A stretch of DNA of 17,855 nucleotides from Fragilaria radians (taxonomy: Eukaryota > Bacillariophyta > Fragilariophyceae > Fragilariales > Fragilariaceae): the NCBI GenBank assembly GCA_900642245.1, contig CAAAJI010000057.1:181653-199507 (forward strand), written 5' to 3'. The notes beneath the pieces are model-generated. The model was not told the origin of the DNA. It worked only from the letters and a program-made list of their open reading frames with translations, and ran no database searches. Within the stretch, counting starts at the first letter, position 1; every line of letters begins with the position of its first letter. This document shows positions 8,680 to 17,855 of this stretch, one piece after another. The translations under genes and the position numbers were made by a program.

Positions 8680-11600
8680 TTATTCCCTCCCGCTTTTTAT
8701 TTGTTCTTGTTGATACTGTCGGGAGCTGTATCGAGATGACGACCTTTCATCACGTCCCTCTCGTTCCTCACAAGATTCTAACGTAACCTTTACCAATTGC
8801 ATCCGTACCAAGTCAACACGGCGATTGAGATCCGAAAATCTATTCGGAGTCATGGGCTCTGAGAACATTAAGTTATTTTTTGGGATGCTTTTGTGATTGT
8901 TATTGATGACAATGTTGCTACCAATGCTGCTATTGCTGCTATTGTTGGTTCTGATGACAGAATTATCATACGTTGAATAGTTTGGAAAGAAACTTTTACT
9001 ATCATAAGGATTGCCATTCTTTGTCTCCTCTTCTTCTCCGTGGTCAAAACTCTCATCAGCATTATGATGTTCTTTCTGTTCCTTTGATGCCAATTCATTT
9101 TTCATTGATTCCAAAAGTCGTTGCTTTGATTTCACCCACCGTAATTCCGCGTTCGTTTCCGCAAAGGACATGGTTGGTGCAGCAGCCTGCTTCTTCATTT
9201 TACGAAATTGTCGTTGTAGATCCAAAGATGGTTGTGCTGGAAAGTGTACATTCCTACTTTCTTGATGTTCCATTTGTTTGTGTTCTTTTGGTGAGAGTTC
9301 TGACCTTATCGTCAAGTTTTCTTCCGTTTGTTGTTGTTGCTGCTTTTGTTGTTGCTGCTGTTGTTGCATCATTCGTTCCCGTATACGTTGTGCAGCCTTT
9401 CGTTGTAAACTGGATCTGGGAGATGAAGGAGATGATGATGAAGGAGAAAGATGCTGAAGAAAAGTAGGAGAAGATTGTGCCGGCGGAGTCTCAGTCGTCA
9501 CAACTTTCAAATTCAGCTTTTGTGGATGTTGTACAATAGGGGATGATGCAATAGTAGTAGTAGTAGTAGGAGGAGGAGGAGGTGGACCATGCTGTTCTTT
9601 TGTGGAATTCATTAGATACGGAGGAAGCGGTGTTGTTGGTTGCTGTACAGGTCGTGACCAAGATGACTGCCTCGGGTCCCAGTCTAGATATCCCTCAAAA
9701 TTCGAAGGTGTCGTGACAGTTGGGACATCAATCGATGCTGATGACGATGATAATGATTGTTCACGTCTTCCGGATTGCAACCATGCAGGTTCGACACGAT
9801 TCGGAAGATGACTTTCACTACCATGATTAGTGGGAGATGTGGCCTCATGCATTTCTTCTCTTGGAGAATCATGGCTTATCTCCTGAGTTGAATACTTGTT
9901 TGGCATTTTAAAGCCAAGTTGAGAGCCTTGAGCTTTGAAATTTTGCATTTGGCATTGCTTTTCCATAGGTTGGTTTTTAGTACCAACATTCTGTATACTA
10001 CCTTCTTTAACCTTTTTGGGCTGAGCTTGAAGAATGGGCTTCCCGGTTGTCTTTTGGGTAGAAAAAGGAATTGAAGTTGGCTTTGCACTTACAACTTTAG
10101 ACTTGGCGGCAGCCGCAAGATACCTAGAACGAGGAGATAAACGAGGAGATTCAGGATTATCCTCCAAAGTTGGAGTATCGTTAACCGCAGTGTCAATAGT
10201 GTTTCTATTTTCACTCATCTGCCTTGGATGCGATGATGGCATCACATTCTTGGAGAAAACTAGTTTATCCTCCTCCCCCTCGTCCTCGCCCTCAGTTGGT
10301 GGTGGTCTTATTCCATCAGAATCAATTCGATCCATCAAGGTTTCTTCATCGAATGTAAACATTTGAGGTTGTGCTTCTCTTTCGTATCCAATCTCCATCG
10401 AAAGTTTCCCAGAACAGTTTTGTTCGTGAAATAATTCGGCTTGGTGCCTCTCTTTGAGGTTTTCATCCACACTTGTAGCATCAACGAAATTTACCGATTC
10501 TTCCGTCATAATCGGAATGCGTGGATTCAAAGTCGAATTTCGTACATCATTACGTGATTTTGGAGAACTCTGATGCCTTTCGGCTTGAGTCTGATATTCA
10601 AACTCCGAGTCTTCTTCGTCAACTTTTGATTTTGCTGAATTCTGAAGCTTTAGATGCATAGACTGTACCAACTTTGACACTGACTTTGTGGGAGATTTCC
10701 CTGTCGTTGTGAATGATGCTTGAGGCCTCGAAATGTTTTGATTTTGGTTGCTTTTAGAGTGGTCGTTTTTGTTTGATGTCACCTTGGAAATGAATGATTT
10801 CCCATATTCTTGTTTATAACTGGCATAAGATTGAATATATAATTGAGGTACATCGTTAGTTTCTTGGTGATTACGAGCATTCTCATCGAATACATCATAA
10901 GCATCACGTTCCTGTTTCGGAGAGTCACGTAATTCTTGATTTACATTATTTGCCAACTTTGTTGGGGATTTTTTATCACAATGTAGGTAACCGAACTGAG
11001 AAAGGCTGTGGGATTCACAAGGATTTCTCCGGATTTCTGAGAAACTATTCTGCTGGATACTTTCTCCAGGAGTAATGGCATCATCTGTATTGATATCCTC
11101 TTCCTCTTCATGGTCTTCTCCCTGATCCTCATCCAAACCGTTCCTATCGTCATCGTTGACCTCCTCTTTCTCCTGATTGTAAATCTCTTCAGGATCATTG
11201 CACTCCATGTCATAATCATCCGCCTGACCTTCCTCCTGTCTAATCATTCTATCTTCAAAGTAATTCTCCATTTCATCTATCTCATACTTATCTCGTTTTT
11301 CATGTTCATTTTCCTCATCCCAATGTTGATTATGTTCCCCGTCCTTACTTCTAGTTTGACTTTCATCAATGTCTGGGTAATGAGGCGCCATTCGACTGGG
11401 TCGGTAAGACTGCTCATTTTCAGGGGAGGTAATGTTATCACTTGCAGAAGATAACGAAGGAAAAGAAACCGATGAATGGAAGCGAACAGATTTTCCTCGA
11501 GAGGAGGGTGATAAAGATGGAACAAGGGTAGGAGTGACAGAAGCATTCTGCTGCAATAATGCAGGAGAAAATAATGAATGAGATGACGACGATTGCAACC

Positions 11601-13149
11601 TCCCAGTCATGTTAGTGTAATATCTTGGGGAGGAATTGAGTATCGATGCACTACTGTGCTGTAATTGATTGGATGCAAGATCCACACGAGAACTTTGATA
11701 GTTCGTAGATAGAGGTGGGAGATATGCACGCTTCGAAACATTCATAGCGTTCTGGGAGGTATCACTCGAAGGTGACATGGGCTCTTCTACCAAAGTTGAA
11801 GTATCATGTTCATCCGATTCATTTTGCATGCAAATTTTCGGCTTTTCTCGAACCCACCGTACTTCGGAGGTTGTTCCTGGTATTGAGGACGATACATGTT
11901 TTACTGCCAGAATATCATCAACTACCGTAGTATCCAATTGTGAGTCATCGCGTCCTACTTCTCCAAAAAATGACTTAGCTTGATACATGTCATTATGACG
12001 AATATTTTTGTCTTTGTCAAAGCTGATGTTGGTCCTTTGGAGCCTGGACATTTCCCTTCGAATCGCTTTAAGCTCCTCGCGTAGCCATAGAGCTTCTGCT
12101 TCAAAGGATTCTCGTTCAAACTGAAGTTGAATGATTGAATCCCGAGATCCCATATACTCACGACGGATTGACTGGACTCGATCATGAGATGCTTCCAATC
12201 GATCGCGGTATTGTTGATTCTTCGAAGCCAGCTGCCGAAGATCTTCCTGCTGCTGAAAAATTGTATCTCTCATGGAAAGTAACAGTTTGCTGTGTTCCTC
12301 GAGATTGCTCTGAATGCTCTCGTCCTTACTACTTTGTTGGTCCTGGGACTTGATGCTGTCACCATTGTTCTTTGAAGAAGAGGATGAAGATGATGACACA
12401 GTAGTGGATGAATCTAGAATTGCTTGACCTAATATAAATTCCACCGCCGAATCGTTATCGCCTTCTATCGGATTATGTATCGACATATCCATGAAATCTT
12501 CAGCAAAGACCTCCGGAACAGTGTCGAGGTGATCTGATCGTTCCAAGTTCAGCTGAGAAACTACTTTAGAAGCATGGTTATTTCCCTCATTCCCCTTTGC
12601 TGATGACGTGGAGAAAGTCATGGTATCGCGTTCCGACGTCTTGAAATCAGTAGGTTCTTCATCCTCGATCGAGAAACGAAATTTCTTGTTCGCTATTTTG
12701 GGAGTCACCAAGCTTGGTCCTTCTATGAGATTTGAATCTTCAATATTATCGGAGTAGATTTTATTTGTTCTTATCTCAAATTGGAGTACTGGAGGTGCAG
12801 AGAAATCTACACAATCAGGTGTCGATAACGAATCACCTGCATGTCGCATATTGTGAGGTGATATATCGGCATGAATCCCTTCAAAGAACTCTGTTTCAGT
12901 AGTAAACAAAGTGTTGATTGGCTTCAGGTCTACAGGGATCTCATGATACTTTTTCTTCCTAGTATTTTTTAGAAAAGTGTTCCGACTACGATTCCGTGTT
13001 GGCTGAGGCAAAAGTCCCAATTTTGCCAAGGTAGAAGCGCCACACATGGGCCTCGGCAATTCCCTTTCGTAACCAAAGCCATATGACTCATAGCTACTAT
13101 CCGAAGAGGAGGAAGAAGAAATTAAATGATCTGAAGCATAAATCGGCAT
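8680..13149 (-). CDS. Large, mostly disordered protein with central coiled coil (1489 residues)
   Basis: A single uninterrupted frame of 4470 nt, far too long for chance, from the ATG at 13149. I do not recognise the family. Visible parts, in order: a Ser run near the N-terminus (11-16); a second Ser run (252-259); a strongly predicted coiled coil, about 284-372, rich in Gln, Arg, Glu and Leu; EVRWVREKP at 429-437; a Ser/Pro-rich stretch with KSVRF at 553-557, fitting the RVxF docking motif for protein phosphatase 1; a very acidic region, about 598-690; a Pro/Thr run near 1190; a poly-Gln block near 1262-1274; and ELRWVKSKQ near 1335, a second copy of the RWV motif. No signal peptide or membrane segment is seen. 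The composition suggests a cytoplasmic or nuclear scaffold. Low-complexity runs come from CAA/CAG and AGC/TCN repeats and may vary in length between strains. The gene faces the 322-residue gene across a shared promoter. Confidence 0.85.
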   Translation of the reverse strand: MPIYASDHLISSSSSSDSSYESYGFGYERELPRPMCGASTLAKLGLLPQPTRNRSRNTFLKNTRKKKYHEIPVDLKPINTLFTTETEFFEGIHADISPHNMRHAGDSLSTPDCVDFSAPPVLQFEIRTNKIYSDNIEDSNLIEGPSLVTPKIANKKFRFSIEDEEPTDFKTSERDTMTFSTSSAKGNEGNNHASKVVSQLNLERSDHLDTVPEVFAEDFMDMSIHNPIEGDNDSAVEFILGQAILDSSTTVSSSSSSSSKNNGDSIKSQDQQSSKDESIQSNLEEHSKLLLSMRDTIFQQQEDLRQLASKNQQYRDRLEASHDRVQSIRREYMGSRDSIIQLQFERESFEAEALWLREELKAIRREMSRLQRTNISFDKDKNIRHNDMYQAKSFFGEVGRDDSQLDTTVVDDILAVKHVSSSIPGTTSEVRWVREKPKICMQNESDEHDTSTLVEEPMSPSSDTSQNAMNVSKRAYLPPLSTNYQSSRVDLASNQLQHSSASILNSSPRYYTNMTGRLQSSSSHSLFSPALLQQNASVTPTLVPSLSPSSRGKSVRFHSSVSFPSLSSASDNITSPENEQSYRPSRMAPHYPDIDESQTRSKDGEHNQHWDEENEHEKRDKYEIDEMENYFEDRMIRQEEGQADDYDMECNDPEEIYNQEKEEVNDDDRNGLDEDQGEDHEEEEDINTDDAITPGESIQQNSFSEIRRNPCESHSLSQFGYLHCDKKSPTKLANNVNQELRDSPKQERDAYDVFDENARNHQETNDVPQLYIQSYASYKQEYGKSFISKVTSNKNDHSKSNQNQNISRPQASFTTTGKSPTKSVSKLVQSMHLKLQNSAKSKVDEEDSEFEYQTQAERHQSSPKSRNDVRNSTLNPRIPIMTEESVNFVDATSVDENLKERHQAELFHEQNCSGKLSMEIGYEREAQPQMFTFDEETLMDRIDSDGIRPPPTEGEDEGEEDKLVFSKNVMPSSHPRQMSENRNTIDTAVNDTPTLEDNPESPRLSPRSRYLAAAAKSKVVSAKPTSIPFSTQKTTGKPILQAQPKKVKEGSIQNVGTKNQPMEKQCQMQNFKAQGSQLGFKMPNKYSTQEISHDSPREEMHEATSPTNHGSESHLPNRVEPAWLQSGRREQSLSSSSASIDVPTVTTPSNFEGYLDWDPRQSSWSRPVQQPTTPLPPYLMNSTKEQHGPPPPPPTTTTTIASSPIVQHPQKLNLKVVTTETPPAQSSPTFLQHLSPSSSSPSSPRSSLQRKAAQRIRERMMQQQQQQQKQQQQQTEENLTIRSELSPKEHKQMEHQESRNVHFPAQPSLDLQRQFRKMKKQAAAPTMSFAETNAELRWVKSKQRLLESMKNELASKEQKEHHNADESFDHGEEEETKNGNPYDSKSFFPNYSTYDNSVIRTNNSSNSSIGSNIVINNNHKSIPKNNLMFSEPMTPNRFSDLNRRVDLVRMQLVKVTLESCEEREGRDERSSSRYSSRQYQQEQIKSGRE

Positions 13150-13392
13150 GTTAGATCGACTTTCGTGAGTTATGCAATGAGCCGCGAAAGTGTGAGAGTC
13201 GATTTTGGCGTGATAGGTTAATGTTATATGATATATAGCTTTGTATGATGTTATAAAAACTTGGAATCTAATAAAAAATTCTGATAGGAATATACAAATC
13301 TGGATGTTTATTTATTCGCCAAATGGTAAAATAATTGCCTCTGCAAAAAAGTCTGTATTTACAATCCAAATCGATTTTTCACCGAAAATCAC
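13150..13392. promoter_or_regulatory. Shared divergent promoter region
   Basis: Only 243 bp separate the start codons of the minus-strand 1489-residue gene and the plus-strand 322-residue gene, so both promoters must lie here or overlap the neighbouring coding sequence. The region is AT-rich, with TATA-like runs around 13225-13245 and near 13270. No specific operator is identified. Confidence 0.55.
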
Positions 13393-14361
13393 ATGATAGG
13401 AAAAAAGGGAATGATTCATAGTGACGAAGTCACCAAAGAGGCAAAGGAATCGATGGAAAGCCGGCTCATTGAACTTGTTAGTTCTTTGTACGTTGATGAT
13501 GAAAGTCGTGATGATCAAGTCGAGGTACTTCCTGAAGATCTCAATGGGTATCTGGGTCAAACCCCTGAAACCATTCGCCTGTTGAAAACAGTCGAGATAG
13601 AGTGGCAAAGGTTTTTAAGTGAAAATCCTCATCTGCGACCCCGGGGAGGTAGGGCCTCGCGTAGAGCTGTATTAGAATCCAAGCTCCGTGATACCCTTAC
13701 CAGTCAAACGAAGGCTGAGTATGAATTGCAACGTCAATTGGATTTCTTTCTGGAAAGTCGAGAAGCTCTGGAGGATAACTTTGCCATCCAAGTTGAAGAA
13801 GCTGAATCAATTCAACGAATCATTCAGAGCCGAATTGACCAACAACTTGATCGAATCGCATTGAGTGATCATTTGATGCAACAGATTGTGCGATATGAAA
13901 CTTTCCTAGAGACTGTAGACATCCAAGCAGTGCCATATATTGCGAAATCTTCACGGAAACAACAAGAAACCCAGCCACAAGCAAGACAAAAAGAGCAACC
14001 TCAAAGACAAGACGAAGAACAAGAACCAAAAGTTCAACAACAAGTCAGGAATCGCGGTATGGAACCTTCCGCACGGGCGATGGCCTTGATCGATCCTAAT
14101 GGTGATGATGACGATGTACGACTTCGAGCCTTTCGCATGGACCATGCACTGTATTGTGCAGAGCTTAAAATCCTAGAGAAAGAGTCCGAACGAATTCAAT
14201 TAAACAATGACGTTCACGCATTTGTTGGGAAATTTCTCACAGAACACAATGTATGGGGAATATTAAATAGGCAACAACAAAAGCAGCAGCAGCAGCATCA
14301 TCAACAAGATAAGAAGCCAGTATCTTCAACTATCCCAACATATCACTCAAAGAAGAATTAG
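13393..14361 (+). CDS. Coiled-coil protein of unknown function (322 residues)
   Basis: One open frame with no family I recognise. A stop codon in frame upstream (13327-13329) supports a start here; a second ATG six codons later (13411) is an alternative. Residues 20-90 are mixed helical (EIEWQRFLSENPHLRPRGG). Residues about 92-172 form a probable coiled coil (ESKLRDTLTSQTKAEYELQR, then EEAESIQRIIQSRIDQQLDR). Residues 185-222 are a Gln/Arg/Glu-rich linker. Residues 225-290 contain an acidic loop (PNGDDDDV) and a second helical section (YCAELKILEKESERIQ). The tail (293-322) is a Gln/His run followed by a basic end. There is no signal peptide or membrane segment. Gln-rich low complexity and coiled coils are shared with the divergently transcribed 1489-residue protein, so a joint structural role is possible, but that is inference. 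Confidence 0.8.
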   Translation: MIGKKGMIHSDEVTKEAKESMESRLIELVSSLYVDDESRDDQVEVLPEDLNGYLGQTPETIRLLKTVEIEWQRFLSENPHLRPRGGRASRRAVLESKLRDTLTSQTKAEYELQRQLDFFLESREALEDNFAIQVEEAESIQRIIQSRIDQQLDRIALSDHLMQQIVRYETFLETVDIQAVPYIAKSSRKQQETQPQARQKEQPQRQDEEQEPKVQQQVRNRGMEPSARAMALIDPNGDDDDVRLRAFRMDHALYCAELKILEKESERIQLNNDVHAFVGKFLTEHNVWGILNRQQQKQQQQHHQQDKKPVSSTIPTYHSKKN

Positions 14362-15420
14362 TCAAAAGTTCTGGGGGAGCACTTTTAGTCATTGAAAACA
14401 TGAGTATTAACTTTATGGGAAAAGCTGACGACTAAATTAGACTTGATAGTGAACTCAATCCAATCTGTATTTACATATACTTCACTTTCACTAGAATCTA
14501 TATCTTAGTAAGTTAATGCATCTCTTCCCGTCCTAAGCGTTGGCCCCCTTTTAGTGCATATCATCCTGCTAAGGAAAGCAACTTTAAGGAATATGACTTC
14601 ATTATCGTTGTAGGGGGCATCAAACAAATGTATAGAAATGTATGAACGAAAAATCCTTGGGCTTGTACATGAGCAAAAGACGAGGTAGCTTGGCAGATAA
14701 AGGTTGCAAAGATTACGTTAGGAATTTCCAGAACAATAATTGCATTCGTACATTCCAAAGCATTGAAACTCTACAGTACTAAGGGGTTCCCCTAACATGT
14801 TGTGTTGAAACTTAATTGTTCTCGTCTTAATAGAATTTAGAGATTCCTTACTTTCCGTAAGCTTTTGCATTTTCATTCATAGTTCATAGACTGTGTTTAA
14901 TAAAATTTGTGGAGCATACAAGTTTCCTTTAGCAAAGTACGCTGACTTGAGTTCCATTCAATGGAGTAATAGCTTGTACTTTCAATTAGTTCTAATCTTA
15001 CGCTGATAACTCAAGAAGTCATCTATAAACTTGAAGTATTTTCTTTGAAGAATTCATAGGAGATGTAATGAAATTAGTGCAAGATTCCTCCAACCACCGA
15101 TAATCTGTTACTACTTTAAGGGTAGAGGATGTAAATTTCCCTACAGGTAAATCACAATAATGATGCAATAGGGACTACATTATTATGAAAGATTATTAGC
15201 TTTATTCAAGACCTAAGATTATGTATAACATCGAGTTACTCGATGCCCTGAAATCATCTGCAATTTTAGCATGGAAGAGTTTTATGTAATCAGATGTACT
15301 TTCGAAATCAGAAAATTTCTTTTAGGTACCTTTATTGAGCAAAGCTCAAAATTGTATTGCATTCCACAAAGAAACTTCACGCCTTTAAGGCTTTACCACA
15401 CATAGCCGCAATCTATGGAT
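14362..15420. other. Convergent intergenic spacer, no gene seen
   Basis: AT-rich sequence between the 3' ends of the 322-residue gene (+) and the ATPase/TPR gene (-). It must contain both 3' UTRs. No tRNA, repeat array or convincing frame is visible. The longest frame (minus strand, 14561-14758) lacks an ATG start and has no resemblance to a known family. Confidence 0.6.
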
Positions 15421-17855
15421 TCAATTCTCGAGATTGTCAGAATGCATAGGATAGATTTTTTCACCCCAGTTTGTAAATAAGTCCATTGACTTATCATGGT
15501 GTATGTTGGAACAACATACACTTAGCCTTTCCCTACCTTTTAAAAATGTGCCGGCACTGGATTGGTTTGATATGGATTCAAAGGTCATACTCCTAAGTGA
15601 TGAAGGGAGCAACTCGGCATGTTCCTGAATAATCGACAAACATTTTCGGATTGCTCCCCAACGCTGGTACATTTCAAATGAGTCAACAATGTAATTTGAA
15701 GCCCATTCCATGTCGTTCATTTCCAGAAAATACAAAGCAGCCCTCTCACATATGAGTGCAACAAAATTTAGAAATCCTGATCTCCGTGATGCAGATATTG
15801 CCGAATCAAACAATTGCTTTACATGGCTCATGGGTTCTTTGTTTAGGACAGCCATCTCTGCACGTAGGTGCAACAAGGAGTGATAGCAATTCACGTTACC
15901 TTTTTTCAACCATATCTCAACCTTACGAATTCTCTTCAATGCAAAATTCCGGTACCTTCTTTGTTTCGTTTTCCTTGCTACAATTATAAATCCTAGCGCT
16001 TCTATCCAAAGCAACACATTAAGGTAATACGCGCATCCATCTTCAGGTTCTTTGTGACCAGTTAGATTGTCCAGGGTTTCTTTGATGACTTGATATGCAT
16101 TGAAGTATACTGCCAGCATTAATTTTCCAAGCCCGATTCCTACATTATTAAATTGTACTTCGCAACACGATAACGACTTTTCCGTCGTAGCTTCCCTGTC
16201 AAGTGATATTGGATTATCAATATTTGAAGTCAAGATTTTCACACTTTGGTAATATATTCTGAAATTATCGATTGCAAAAGCGGCATTATAAGTCTCAATC
16301 TCTTTTCTGAATGAATCCATGTCCTTTAATAAGTTAGACAGAGGTAAGCCAACAAAAAATGCAATCGTTATGTACAAGAAACAGCAGTTGAAACCAGATG
16401 CAGTATCTTCGATCTCAAAGCCTATTCGATATCCCCTTAACAAGGGTTCCAAACTCTGATGAAGTGGATTTCTCAAGTGATCCAATCCAGCAAAGTAGTT
16501 TAGGTAAGTCCTTGGGATTCCACTTTTCGTCCTCTCAGATATTTGTAATGATAACTTGCCAATGGCATATCCACTTGAGAAATCTCCTGTACGTGCCAAC
16601 ATACTCCCATACATCGCTAAAATTGAACCTGCTTCATCTGTAAAGCCATGGATCAAGATCAAAGTGGTATTAATTAAGGCAAGGGTAGCCATCATATCGA
16701 TGAGTTGAGCTTGCGAGGCTAGAATCACCATTGAACTTAAGATTCTAACGGCAGACACTATTGATGCATTGGTTGTCATCGGATAGTCCAAAAGCTTCTC
16801 AGTAGTTTTCTTTTTCATTAATTGTTTTGCCTTGACAAGAGAAATCATTACCGTCATTTTGTTAAAATATCGAGGCAATTTTACTCCCAGGCTTTTAGCA
16901 TACTGTAGCCCAAGTCGAAGGCATTGATTAACCTTACCCTCTGCGCCAAGTGCATCAATGCAAAGTTGAAACACTGGAATCTTTTCATCGATACTCTTTG
17001 CATTTTCGATGACTTCATCGACTGCAGCATAGCACTTTGAAAAATTCCCCAAACACAGCTGCACTCTTGCCACTAGTATCAATAATTCCAACTGCAAATC
17101 GTGTTCAGCCCAACTCAAATCGCGATTAAATTGCAGACCATAATGTAAGTAGTCTGCGGCTGGTTGATATGCCGACAAACTTATCGCTGCCTTAGCCGCT
17201 TGTAAGTTTATTTTAGCCCAGAGCTTTGCCTCAGTTGATGTTTCAATGAGATGTAAGAAGTAATGAGATTGCTTGGCTGCGAGGAAGGTAAGACTTTTGT
17301 CATCTGGTAGCTCATTCGCAAGAAGCAACAAGAATCCTCCAATTCGTAAGTGTACTTTACCACTGCTGCCAAGCTTCGAAATTTGGGAGTGAATAACTTC
17401 GAAAATCTTGTTGTGGGAAAATCTATATACCGACGATCCTCGATTTCCATCGATTATGCCTTCCATTGATGCACGATCAAGAGCGGCATTAAGTTGTAGC
17501 ATATCAAAATCTTCGTCGTCATTGAAAAATTGCATTGCGATGGCTTCGACGACAATCGCGTCAAACTTTGGGCCAAAACAGGAACTGAGAATAAGCACTT
17601 TCTGCGATTGCAAAGGAATATTGTAAAATTTAGATAAGATAATGTCGACAAGATTATCACCGATATTGATGTTTGACTGAATTTGCAAAGCATCCCACTC
17701 CCACTTGGCCTTTACTAAGGAATAGCGTAAAAGGTTATGCTTCGTCACAGCCTTCAATACTTCGATCGTGAAATATGGGTTACCAGCACTCTTTGCGAAA
17801 ATAAGAGATGCTAGCGACTCAGTTTGTGATGACCTCATTTGAAGAACAGATGCAA
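15421..17855 (-). CDS. C-terminal part of a large AAA ATPase/TPR signalling protein (5' end outside the window)
   Basis: The frame is open to the right edge, so the internal Met at 17838 is not the true start; about 810 residues are seen. Numbering from that Met, SLIFAKSAGNPYF (11-23) and WEWDALQI (46-53) match the end of the predicted-ATPase module (COG3899 type) of multidomain Ser/Thr and histidine kinases. IPLQSQKVLILSSCFGPKFD (74-93) and YRFSHNKIFEVIHSQI (138-153) match its following helical region. About 500 residues of TPR-like helical pairs follow, and MYQRWGAIRKC near 724 is the usual end of this module. In bacterial relatives GAF and histidine kinase domains come next; here only about 70 more residues follow, so no C-terminal kinase is present. 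A kinase domain upstream is possible but not visible. The family acts in sensing and signal relay, with the TPR part as a protein-binding surface; the ligand is unknown. Confidence 0.9.
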   Translation of the reverse strand, partial: ASVLQMRSSQTESLASLIFAKSAGNPYFTIEVLKAVTKHNLLRYSLVKAKWEWDALQIQSNINIGDNLVDIILSKFYNIPLQSQKVLILSSCFGPKFDAIVVEAIAMQFFNDDEDFDMLQLNAALDRASMEGIIDGNRGSSVYRFSHNKIFEVIHSQISKLGSSGKVHLRIGGFLLLLANELPDDKSLTFLAAKQSHYFLHLIETSTEAKLWAKINLQAAKAAISLSAYQPAADYLHYGLQFNRDLSWAEHDLQLELLILVARVQLCLGNFSKCYAAVDEVIENAKSIDEKIPVFQLCIDALGAEGKVNQCLRLGLQYAKSLGVKLPRYFNKMTVMISLVKAKQLMKKKTTEKLLDYPMTTNASIVSAVRILSSMVILASQAQLIDMMATLALINTTLILIHGFTDEAGSILAMYGSMLARTGDFSSGYAIGKLSLQISERTKSGIPRTYLNYFAGLDHLRNPLHQSLEPLLRGYRIGFEIEDTASGFNCCFLYITIAFFVGLPLSNLLKDMDSFRKEIETYNAAFAIDNFRIYYQSVKILTSNIDNPISLDREATTEKSLSCCEVQFNNVGIGLGKLMLAVYFNAYQVIKETLDNLTGHKEPEDGCAYYLNVLLWIEALGFIIVARKTKQRRYRNFALKRIRKVEIWLKKGNVNCYHSLLHLRAEMAVLNKEPMSHVKQLFDSAISASRRSGFLNFVALICERAALYFLEMNDMEWASNYIVDSFEMYQRWGAIRKCLSIIQEHAELLPSSLRSMTFESISNQSSAGTFLKGRERLSVCCSNIHHDKSMDLFTNWGEKIYPMHSDNLEN

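Noticed and set aside
8973..9467. Plus-strand frame of 164 codons
   Set aside because: It lies wholly antisense to the 1489-residue gene; its Val/Phe-rich product is the mirror of Gln, Lys and Glu codons there.
1..17855. tRNA, rRNA, CRISPR or bacterial operon structure
   Set aside because: I found no B-box-like GGTTC plus acceptor stem, no rRNA-like stretch and no spaced repeats; gene layout is eukaryotic.

Overview
The window reads as nuclear DNA of a diatom (Bacillariophyta). Four signs point this way. A gene carries the short domain Pfam lists as DUF6824, typical of diatoms. A cyclophilin has a layered signal for a four-membrane plastid followed by the thylakoid lumen. A broken Ty1/copia element resembles the CoDi elements of diatoms. 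Genes are AT-rich, well spaced and intron-poor, with no operons. I cannot name the species.

Layout: 1-602 has no secure gene. 603-1570 has broken coding-like frames on + that may be a decayed gene. 1608-2664 (-) is a two-exon DUF6824 gene whose 64-nt intron has consensus borders. 2665-4247 is AT-rich, with one small interrupted frame. 4248-5572 (-) is a copia remnant with frameshifts and stops. 5573-7389 is AT-rich and ends in the promoter of the next gene. 7390-8244 (+) is a predicted thylakoid-lumen cyclophilin. 8245-8679 is a convergent spacer with two microsatellites and a GC-richer block. 8680-13149 (-) is a 1489-residue, largely disordered protein with a central coiled coil. A 243-bp divergent promoter separates it from a 322-residue coiled-coil protein at 13393-14361 (+). 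14362-15420 is a convergent spacer. 15421 to the right edge (-) is the C-terminal 810 or so residues of a large ATPase/TPR signalling protein of the type found in multidomain sensor kinases.

The genes do not form one pathway. Only the cyclophilin and the ATPase/TPR protein get a firm family-based role. DUF6824 is a recognised domain of unknown function, and the two coiled-coil proteins are unidentified. I see no secure new multigene system. The best leads are the intron-joined DUF6824 gene, the tripartite targeting and altered pocket of the cyclophilin, the repeated RWV motif in the giant disordered protein, and the fossil reading frames near the left end.
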